Below, in pieces: positions 38,161-45,253 of a DNA stretch of 64,000 nt. The notes under the pieces were generated by a model. It ran no database searches. It worked only from the letters and a program-made list of their open reading frames with translations, and was not told the DNA's origin. The stretch comes from Emticicia sp051209875 (GTDB taxonomy: Bacteria > Bacteroidota > Bacteroidia > Cytophagales > Spirosomataceae). Where the stretch lies: assembly GCF_051209875.1 (NCBI RefSeq), contig NZ_JBNTQY010000001.1, positions 5,456,001 to 5,520,000 on the forward strand, written 5' to 3'. How positions within the stretch are numbered: the stretch's first letter is position 1; each line of letters starts with the position of its first letter. A program made the position numbers and the translations under genes.

Positions 38161-39930
38161 ATGTTACAATTTTTGAAATACGTTTTTGCTACTATTGTCG
38201 GAATTTTCCTGTTCACTCTTCTTAGCTTTTTCCTATTAATAGGAATCGGTGCTGCGATGTCGAGTTCAGACACTAAAACGACTGTCGCTTCTAATTCAGT
38301 TCTAAAACTTGACTTGAATCAAGTAATTAGAGAAAATGCTGCTGAAGAAGACCCATTTACTGAAATTTTGTCGGGCGGCAATTCTCCTGGGCAAATTAGC
38401 TTACCACAAATCAAAGAAGCCTTGGCAAATGCTAAAATCGACCCAAATATCAAAGGGATTTATTTGAAAGCAGAATATCCAATGGGCGGTTTGGCTACAT
38501 TGAAAGAAGTCAGAGAATATCTTTTAGATTTCAAAAAATCGAAGAAATTTATCTATTCTTATGGAGAAACAATGACTGAAGGTGCGATTTACCTTTGTTC
38601 GGTTGCGGATAAAAGCTATCTAACTCCTCAAGGTGGTTTAGATTTTAATGGTTTAAGTGCTGAATACCCTTTTATGAAAGGTTTATTTGACAAAATTGGT
38701 GTGAAACCTGAGATTTTTAGGGTTGGTGAATATAAAAGTGCTGTTGAACCATTTTTCCTGACAAAAATGAGTGATGCCAATCGTGAACAAACACAGTCAT
38801 TTATTTCTGACATGGCGAATAATTTTTATGGAGAAATTGCCCAAGCTCGTCAAATTCCGATGGCAGATTTGAATAATATTTTAAATAATGCCTTAATTCA
38901 AGAACCAGCAGATGCTGTCAAATATAAATTGATTACAAATGTGGGGTATTGGGATGAGTTTGAAAAAGAACTACGCAAAGCAATAGATAACAAAGACGAC
39001 AAAAAAATAGAGTATATAGGCTTAAATAAATATTTGAAAGCTGATAAGTTAGTAAAAGAAGGTAATAATTCTAATAGAATTGCCGTCATCGTAGGAGAAG
39101 GAGATATTGTTTCGGGTGAAGGCAATTCCGAAAACATTGGTTCGGAGAAAATTGTAAAAGAACTTCAAAAAGCTCGTAAAGATTCAAAAATCAAGGCCAT
39201 TGTACTTAGAATCAACTCAGGTGGTGGAAGTGCCTTGGCTTCTGATGTTATGTGGAGAGAAGTAGAATTAACCAAAAAAGTGAAACCTGTCATCGCATCA
39301 ATGGGCGACTATGCTGCTTCGGGTGGGTATTTTATGGCAATGGGTTGCGACACGATTGTGGCACAACCAACCACATTGACTGGTTCGATTGGTATTTTTG
39401 GTGTAATATTCAATGCGGAGAAGTTAATGAACGAAAAACTTGGGATAACTTTTGATGGTGTTGTTTCACATAAATATGCTAATTCCCCATCAGCCACTCG
39501 TACCATGAATGATGCCGAAAAGAATATGATTCAAAATGGTGTGAATAAAGGTTATGAAAACTTTACCTCAAAAGCAGCAAAAGGTCGCCACATGAGTATC
39601 GAAAAACTAAAATCACTTGCTGGTGGCAGAGTTTGGACAGGAACCCAAGCAAAAGCCAATGGTTTGGTTGATATTTTAGGGGGAATAGATGTTGCAATTG
39701 AAGTAGCTGCTAAAAAGGCAAAATTGAAAGAGGGCGATTATAGAGTAAAATATTTGCCTATCAAAAAGTCAAGTTTTGAAACAATCATGGAGAAATTCAG
39801 CAATGACCAAGAAGAGTCAAAATTGAAAGCATATTTGGGTGACTTTGCTCCTTATGCTAAACAATTGAAAAATCTTCAAAATTTGGATAAAATTCAAGCA
39901 AGAATGCCTTTTGATGTAGTCATAAAATAA
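38161..39930 (+). CDS. sppA: Signal peptide peptidase SppA, long (67K) type
   Basis: This 589-residue membrane-bound serine protease digests cleaved signal peptides. It has one N-terminal membrane helix (FATIVGIFLFTLLSFFLLIG) and two tandem S49 domains. The general base is K192 in GEYKSAVEPF in the first domain. The nucleophile is S387 in GDYAASGGYFMA in the second. INSGGGSALASD and GSIGIFGVIFN are also typical. Its length matches the E. coli type with both halves present, not the short Bacillus type. A single gene. Confidence 0.93.
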   Translation: MLQFLKYVFATIVGIFLFTLLSFFLLIGIGAAMSSSDTKTTVASNSVLKLDLNQVIRENAAEEDPFTEILSGGNSPGQISLPQIKEALANAKIDPNIKGIYLKAEYPMGGLATLKEVREYLLDFKKSKKFIYSYGETMTEGAIYLCSVADKSYLTPQGGLDFNGLSAEYPFMKGLFDKIGVKPEIFRVGEYKSAVEPFFLTKMSDANREQTQSFISDMANNFYGEIAQARQIPMADLNNILNNALIQEPADAVKYKLITNVGYWDEFEKELRKAIDNKDDKKIEYIGLNKYLKADKLVKEGNNSNRIAVIVGEGDIVSGEGNSENIGSEKIVKELQKARKDSKIKAIVLRINSGGGSALASDVMWREVELTKKVKPVIASMGDYAASGGYFMAMGCDTIVAQPTTLTGSIGIFGVIFNAEKLMNEKLGITFDGVVSHKYANSPSATRTMNDAEKNMIQNGVNKGYENFTSKAAKGRHMSIEKLKSLAGGRVWTGTQAKANGLVDILGGIDVAIEVAAKKAKLKEGDYRVKYLPIKKSSFETIMEKFSNDQEESKLKAYLGDFAPYAKQLKNLQNLDKIQARMPFDVVIK

Positions 39931-40064
39931 GATTCGAGAAGCGAGATAAAAGATTTGAGAAAACAGATTGATTAGCAATAGTCAATCTGTTTTTTTGTAA
40001 CATTTCTATAAAATTAAACAAAAAAATACATTTAGAAACCTGTTTTATAAATTGAACTAATTTA

Positions 40065-40098
40065 TTTGCAATGATGTTGCATATTTACTTTATCTTTG
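40065..40098 (+). promoter_or_regulatory. Putative promoter and overlapping operator of the MerC gene
   Basis: TTTG (40065-40068) and TATCTTTG (40091-40098) are spaced by 22 nt. A dyad TGCAA-n5-TTGCA (40067-40081) overlaps the upstream element. A second, TTGCA-n7-TGCAA (40096-40112), overlaps the end of the -7 element. The paired placement suggests repression by a metal-responsive (Fur/Zur-type) regulator; the regulator is inferred. Confidence 0.5.
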
Positions 40099-40137
40099 CA
40101 GCAGCATTGCAAGGGCATTACGTTTGTTTAAATTTCT

Positions 40138-40536
40138 ATGCGAAAAATTATCACTCATTATCATACACTCAATAAAGTAGGCTTGTGGCTTTCCATTCTT
40201 TGTACAATTCATTGTATTGCTATGCCCTTTCTTATCACTGCTATTCCTTTTCTGAGTGGTAGCTTTATTAGTGAACGTTCGGAGATTTATTTGATAGGAG
40301 TCAGTGCTATTATCGCAGTTTTTTTATTGGTAAAAGATTATAGAAATCACCAAAACGCTTTACCGCTTATACTACTCGCTTTTGCTTTTTCTTTTAATCT
40401 AATCGGTTTATTTTTGGCAAAAGGTATTTATGAAATTACCTTCAATGTCATTGGAGCCTTGACAATGGCTACTGCCTATTGGATAAATTGGAAAGAACAT
40501 CGCCGTGTTTTTCACAGCCACGACCACGCTCATTGA
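40138..40536 (+). CDS. MerC-family membrane protein
   Basis: This 132-residue protein has four predicted membrane helices. The first helix carries SILCTIHCIAMPF, with a pair of cysteines four residues apart (C-T-I-H-C), the MerC metal-binding feature. The C-terminus is HRRVFHSHDHAH, rich in His. True MerC carries mercuric ions, but no merA, merT, merP or merR is nearby. Chromosomal MerC-domain proteins of Bacteroidota are often found in zinc or copper contexts, so a zinc role is more likely; this is inference. The promoter has two dyads that may be a metal-regulator site. It converges on the next gene with a 7-nt overlap. Confidence 0.8.
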   Translation: MRKIITHYHTLNKVGLWLSILCTIHCIAMPFLITAIPFLSGSFISERSEIYLIGVSAIIAVFLLVKDYRNHQNALPLILLAFAFSFNLIGLFLAKGIYEITFNVIGALTMATAYWINWKEHRRVFHSHDHAH

Positions 40537-41378
40537 TTAGCTCGTTTGTAGTAAAAATCAAGTGGGTTTTCATAAATGAATTGATAATCCGAATATTCTA
40601 ACCACTTTTTAGGGCTAATTATTTTAAATGGCGGAGCTTCGTTTGGTGTTACAAATTCGGGCATTTCAAAGCCTAATTCTTCACAGTTTCTTGCATAAAT
40701 TTCTTTTCTGGTGGGGTGAATTGGCGACACAATATTGAAGGTTTCATTCCAAATTTCTTTATCTATAATTGTCTCTACTACTTTTATCACATCATCACGA
40801 TGCACATAATTTACTTGAATATCGCCTGTGGTGAGTCCTTTCCAGCCTGAAAAATATTTAGCTGGAATACGGTCATAACCCATCAAACCGCCGCAACGTA
40901 ATATTGTCAAATTAATATTTGAATTTTTACAGAAATCTTTTAGTAAATTTTCGGCTTTCACCATTGTTGAGCTGGCTGATTGTTCGGGTGTTGTTACATC
41001 ATCTTCAAATACTTCTCTATTCAATTCTGGGTAAACTGAAGTTGAACTTATATAAATGATATTTTTGATAAAAGCGTTTTTGATGAGTGAAAGCAAATTA
41101 GAAATTTGCTCTACATGGGCATCTGTTTTTTGTAAGCTGATGCGTGGCGGTATATTTATCAAAAGTGTTTGTGTGCTTAGAAAGTTATCCACATTTTCGC
41201 CAACAACTTGTGGATTAATTTGAATGCGAAACGCTTCGATGCCATTTTCTGTCAAAATAAGCAATTTTTCTTCGTTAGTTGTACTACCTTTTACGATATA
41301 ATTGTTTTCAGAAAAGTGCTTCCCGAGGGACAAACCCAGCCAACCACAGCCAAGAATACTTATTGATGGTTTACTCAT
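40530..41378 (-). CDS. YeeZ-like NAD(P)-dependent epimerase/SDR protein
   Basis: This 282-residue protein starts with a Rossmann fold, SISILGCGWLGLSLGKHF, with motif GxGWLG, as in YeeZ and related atypical extended SDRs. FIKNIIYISSTSVYPELNRE is the catalytic-region strand with Ser and the conserved Tyr. The later TFNIVSPIHPTRKEIYARNC fits the sugar-nucleotide-epimerase branch. The substrate is unknown. It ends inside the last codons of the MerC gene on the other strand. Its position beside glycosyltransferase and flippase genes is suggestive of sugar metabolism but weak. Confidence 0.8.
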   Translation of the reverse strand: MSKPSISILGCGWLGLSLGKHFSENNYIVKGSTTNEEKLLILTENGIEAFRIQINPQVVGENVDNFLSTQTLLINIPPRISLQKTDAHVEQISNLLSLIKNAFIKNIIYISSTSVYPELNREVFEDDVTTPEQSASSTMVKAENLLKDFCKNSNINLTILRCGGLMGYDRIPAKYFSGWKGLTTGDIQVNYVHRDDVIKVVETIIDKEIWNETFNIVSPIHPTRKEIYARNCEELGFEMPEFVTPNEAPPFKIISPKKWLEYSDYQFIYENPLDFYYKRANQ

Positions 41379-41504
41379 TTTGTTTTAAATAAATTATTGA
41401 AGGAATTATGCAAACCCAAACGTGGCACATCATTGCGATTGTTTTAAAAGTCGAAGTAACATATCAGATCTGCCATGTTTAAAGAATTGAAGGTTAAAAT
41501 AGAT

Positions 41505-42401
41505 TTATGGTTTACTATTGACTTGTGGGCTGCCGACTGTGGACTGTCTTTCCTCACTTTCAATCTCAAAAATCTTCACATCAACTACAAATCTAAACCA
41601 AAGTGCTTGCAAGAAATGAAAAATCAAACCTTCTTTTCCATCTAAAATCCCCAATTGAATAAAATATCTATGGAAAAAGTAGATAAATGGGCGAACAAAA
41701 AGAGGCATTCCCCACCAAATTTTCTTTAAAAATGCCGTACGCTGGTCTGGACTACCAAAAAACTTGGGTTGAATTGTTTGGTTACGTAGTTGCTTTTTTC
41801 GTTCAACTTCTTCTTTTGCTGTTTGGTCGCTATAACGGTTATGTTTTTCAATCCAAAAACTTATGCGATTTTCTTTGAGATTTTCTTCTTTTAAATAGCC
41901 CTTTTCCCAAACAATATTTTTTCCTGGGGCTACAAAACGATGATCCATGTTTTCATTCAAATCTGAAAAACCGATACCCGTGCGAAACATTTTCATTAAA
42001 TATTTCGGAAAATATCCACCATGTTTGAGCCAACGCCCCTTGAAGTAATTTTTACGATTAAAGAAAATACCATTTACATCGGCTGGTGTTGTTGAATTTT
42101 TAAAATGCTGTAACATTTTTAATAATTCGGGCAAAACAATATGGTCAGAATCAAGCCCGATCGTCCAAGGCGTACTGACTGGGAAGTTTTTTAAGGCAAA
42201 ATCCCATTGTTTTGGGTGATTTTCAAACTTATTATATTTTACAGTAGCTCCATAATTTGCTGCTATTTCGAGCGTGCGGTCGGTACTTCCCGAATCTAAA
42301 ATATATGTTTGGGCATCAAGTGCCTTGATTGATTCAAGCAAGCGAGGAAGATGCTGCTCTTCATTGAAAGCTAGTATAATTATGGTAAATTCTGTATTCA
42401 T
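41505..42401 (-). CDS. Family 2 glycosyltransferase (WaaE/KdtX-like)
   Basis: This protein has 298 residues from the ATG at 42401 (MNTEFTIIILAFNEEQHLPR); the longer frame starts with TTG and adds 15 basic residues. GT-A motifs: IIILAFNEE, TYILDSGSTDRTLEIA (binding of UDP), and PWTIGLDSDHIV (metal DxD-like DSD). The order resembles WaaE/KdtX-like transferases that add sugars to lipopolysaccharide core. It lies 80 nt downstream of a flippase gene. The last 11 or so residues (TVGSPQVNSKP) are encoded by an interspersed repeat, so the natural C-terminus may have been extended. Confidence 0.85.
   Translation of the reverse strand: MNTEFTIIILAFNEEQHLPRLLESIKALDAQTYILDSGSTDRTLEIAANYGATVKYNKFENHPKQWDFALKNFPVSTPWTIGLDSDHIVLPELLKMLQHFKNSTTPADVNGIFFNRKNYFKGRWLKHGGYFPKYLMKMFRTGIGFSDLNENMDHRFVAPGKNIVWEKGYLKEENLKENRISFWIEKHNRYSDQTAKEEVERKKQLRNQTIQPKFFGSPDQRTAFLKKIWWGMPLFVRPFIYFFHRYFIQLGILDGKEGLIFHFLQALWFRFVVDVKIFEIESEERQSTVGSPQVNSKP
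41515..41548 (-). repeat. Interspersed repeat copy inside the glycosyltransferase 3' end
   Basis: Read on the minus strand this contains GACAGTCCACAGTCGGCAGC, similar to the copy at 21501-21533. It falls within the last codons of the glycosyltransferase. Confidence 0.45.
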
Positions 42402-42481
42402 TTTGTATTTCAGCCCCCTATATTTTCTTTTGATTTGTAGGCACAATTTAGAATCGGCGTTGCGAACAACATTGTGTTACA

Positions 42482-43987
42482 TTAAAACTTAAATTTTTTG
42501 CTCAAACCCAAGCTTTTTCTTTCCAAAACAACAATACCAAATAAAAACAATAAACTTAGGACAATATGTAAAGGAATAGCAATGTATGGATTCTCTATTT
42601 TGATTTGCCAAGAAGCAAAAATCAACAAACCAGCAGCGATAAGATAAATGCTCACCGATTTGAGTTCATAAGGAATTGGATAATATTTTTGTCCATAATA
42701 ATAACACAAAAACATCATTATGAATGAAGAGAAGGCGAAGGTAATAGCACAGCCAACATAACCCAAAATCGGAATCAAGATGATATTTAAAATAACCGTC
42801 AGAATCATTCCCAAAATGGTGAAATATGTCCCAAAATGAGTCTTATCGCTCAATTTGAACCACATCGACATATTTTGATAAACTCCAACAAATAGATTTG
42901 CCAATAGTAAAATTGGCACAACAACAATTCCTGAACGATAGTTTTTACCCAAAATCAAGCTAATCAAATCTATATTGATACTGACACCTACCCAAATCAA
43001 AATACAAGCAATCGTAAACCATTTGGTGGCCAAAGCAATCATCGAAGGCGAGTTTTTATCTTCAGCTTTTGAGAAAAAGAAAGGGTCGGCGGCATAGCGG
43101 TATGCTTGCACCACGAGCAACATAAAAATTGATAACTTATAGACATTTGCATAAATACTAAAAGCGTCGTCGGTACTAAAACCTTTGTAGAAACCTTCGG
43201 GGAGTATTTCTCGAAACATCACACGGTCGGCTGTTTGATTGATTGCTCCAGCAATGCCCATAATAAGTAGCGGATAAGCATAAACTAAAACAGGCTTAAA
43301 TTTCTCGAAATCGAAACTAAATTTAAAGTCAACAAATTCTCGCCATAAAAGTAAAATTGTAATTAGGCTGGCAATGAAATTTGCCCAAACAATATAATCT
43401 GGGCCGATTGCAGGGTTATAGAAGAAGTCGGCAAAAGGTTTCCATGAACTAAGAAAAAGTCCTTCATGGATATATTTACAAAACATCAAATAAAAAGCAT
43501 TGAGTCCGATATTGATGAAAATATTCGTTAATCGAATAAAAACAAAACGTTTTGCTCGATTTTCAGCTCTTAACTTCACAAATACAATAGCTGCGATGGC
43601 ATCAGTTGCTAAAATAATAGCAAACCAAACAATCAGTCTTTCCTTGCCTGGAAAACCCATCCAATTGATAATAGGTGTAGCAAAGAAATAAATGATTGTA
43701 GAAAAAGCAACACTTGTCAGAATGATATATGAGAGAATAAGGTTATAATATTCTTGTCGATTTTCCTTTTTGTTGGCATATCTAAAAAATGCAGTTTCCA
43801 TGCCATACGTGTAGAAAATATTCAGCAAAATTACATAGATATACAACTGATTATTATCAGCAAGAAGTTTGGGCTGATGAAAAACCCGTGTGTGAACTGC
43901 TACTAAAAGCCAATTCAAGAATCGCCCTGCAATACTACTAATACCATATAGAGCAGTATCGCTCGCTAATTTTTTTACTACGCTCAT
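42482..43987 (-). CDS. Oligosaccharide flippase (Wzx/MATE-like)
   Basis: This 501-residue polytopic protein has about 13-14 hydrophobic helices. It starts MSVVKKLASDTALYGISSIA, the usual beginning of polysaccharide biosynthesis (PST/Wzx) flippases. PVLVYAYPLLIMGIAGAINQ is the mid-protein helix with the conserved Y-PL segment, and KLSIFMLLVVQAYRYAADPF follows. Such proteins move lipid-linked sugars across the inner membrane. Together with the GT2 gene it suggests a small surface-glycan locus, but no polymerase or sugar-nucleotide pathway is seen here. Confidence 0.87.
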   Translation of the reverse strand: MSVVKKLASDTALYGISSIAGRFLNWLLVAVHTRVFHQPKLLADNNQLYIYVILLNIFYTYGMETAFFRYANKKENRQEYYNLILSYIILTSVAFSTIIYFFATPIINWMGFPGKERLIVWFAIILATDAIAAIVFVKLRAENRAKRFVFIRLTNIFINIGLNAFYLMFCKYIHEGLFLSSWKPFADFFYNPAIGPDYIVWANFIASLITILLLWREFVDFKFSFDFEKFKPVLVYAYPLLIMGIAGAINQTADRVMFREILPEGFYKGFSTDDAFSIYANVYKLSIFMLLVVQAYRYAADPFFFSKAEDKNSPSMIALATKWFTIACILIWVGVSINIDLISLILGKNYRSGIVVVPILLLANLFVGVYQNMSMWFKLSDKTHFGTYFTILGMILTVILNIILIPILGYVGCAITFAFSSFIMMFLCYYYGQKYYPIPYELKSVSIYLIAAGLLIFASWQIKIENPYIAIPLHIVLSLLFLFGIVVLERKSLGLSKKFKF

Positions 43988-43991
43988 ATAT

Positions 43992-44096
43992 TAGTCGATG
44001 GTCAATAGACCGTAGTCGATAGTTTTTTCTTGAAGAAAAATGATGATAATTAACAAAATTCATAGTAGTCGAGTATCTGTGAAAAACACTCGACTA
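43992..44096. repeat. Intergenic repeats: AGTCGATGGTC-type copy and a 9-bp dyad
   Basis: 43992-44023 holds TAGTCGATGGTCAATAGACC then GTAGTCGATAG, related to 21501-21533. Further on, TAGTCGAGT (44066-44074) and ACTCGACTA (44088-44096) form a 9-bp hairpin with a 13-nt loop, a possible end signal for the DUF4249 unit. Confidence 0.5.
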
Positions 44097-44188
44097 TTAG
44101 AAATTTCCTGCAATTTCAGCACTTATGGAGTTATATGCAAGCGAAAGCATTAGAATCAACAAATTGCAAATAAATATTTGAGAAAAAA

Positions 44189-45253
44189 TCAAAATAAATC
44201 AGGTAACGTATAACCTATATTATAATCAACAAAACCAGCATTTTTACAATCCCAAAGCGGAGCATCTTTGTAGCGAATATTATGGAAATTTGCATAAAAC
44301 TGTACTTTTTGGAGTATTTCAGGAGTAATTGCATTAAATCTATCAACTGTTAGTCGTTGTTTTATAACGCCTCCAACCAGAAATATTCCCAAAACTTCTT
44401 GGCTTGCATTATTGGTACATTTCAAATTACCGATAATTTGAGCAGGAATTTTATCGAAAAGTCCTCCACCTATGACTCGTTGATCTTCTTGGCGTTTCCA
44501 ATAATTATAAGTTTCTTTTGAAACTGAAAAAACATCCAATTGCACAACCCAGTCAGGAAAGTCTTGTAAATTTACGCTTCCGAGAGAAAGTGGTATATTT
44601 TTCCCATTTACCAAAAAATCATTGACTAAAATTGGTTGTGTATTGAGTGGAGCTCGCCAACATTTTGAATAACAAACAGGCGTTGGAGCAGGTGGTGGCG
44701 GTGGCTCAGGGCAAGTTGTCAGGAATTGAACAAAATCTTGGCGTTTAATAAAATAATAATCTTCGGTTTCTTTCGAATCTTTTATGGCTGCTTTCAAATC
44801 AAATCGCATATCTTCAACTTTTTCGGCATTGATAAATTTGTACGAAAACTCGCTCAAAGGTGTAGGTAATTTGAGTTCTTCAGGTGTTGACTCGATTTCT
44901 ATGCCATCAGAAGTTTTAATTTTTAATTGGTATTTTTGGTTGGCTACCCCTTTAAACAAAGGGCTTGTTTGGTAAAAACCCGCACGAATTTCGGTCAATT
45001 GCGTCATTCTTCCTAAACCATCAACAATTTTCACATCGGCATTTTTGATAACCTGTCCTTGAAACTCGGTTACGTCATAAGGTGAGTACGAACTTGTGCG
45101 ATTTAATCTTACGCTATATGGCCCATTTTGATTGGTCATTTCGCCATAAACAACAATGGCATTGCTTAAATTTTTTGTTTTGAAGTCATCTATTTCTGTT
45201 TCACAAGAAAAAAATAACGAACAAAGTATGAGAAAGAAAGCTATTTTTTTCAT
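44189..45253 (-). CDS. DUF4249 lipoprotein
   Basis: This 354-residue lipoprotein has the signal MKKIAFFLILCSLFFSCETE, lipobox FFSC with C17. The sequence ALVVYGEMTNQNGPYSV-like start (here AIVVYGEMTNQNGPYSVRL) and SSYSPYDVTEFQGQVIKNAD are typical of DUF4249. A proline-rich loop (PEPPPPPAPTP) sits mid-protein. Genes of this family sit next to TonB-dependent receptors in Bacteroidota and may be surface partners, by analogy with SusD. Its ATG overlaps the TGA of the receptor (TGATG), so translation is coupled. Confidence 0.83.
   Translation of the reverse strand: MKKIAFFLILCSLFFSCETEIDDFKTKNLSNAIVVYGEMTNQNGPYSVRLNRTSSYSPYDVTEFQGQVIKNADVKIVDGLGRMTQLTEIRAGFYQTSPLFKGVANQKYQLKIKTSDGIEIESTPEELKLPTPLSEFSYKFINAEKVEDMRFDLKAAIKDSKETEDYYFIKRQDFVQFLTTCPEPPPPPAPTPVCYSKCWRAPLNTQPILVNDFLVNGKNIPLSLGSVNLQDFPDWVVQLDVFSVSKETYNYWKRQEDQRVIGGGLFDKIPAQIIGNLKCTNNASQEVLGIFLVGGVIKQRLTVDRFNAITPEILQKVQFYANFHNIRYKDAPLWDCKNAGFVDYNIGYTLPDLF

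Noticed and set aside
40138..40536. Mercury-resistance operon.
   Set aside because: Only the MerC-family gene is present; merR, merT, merP and merA are absent and the surroundings are housekeeping genes.
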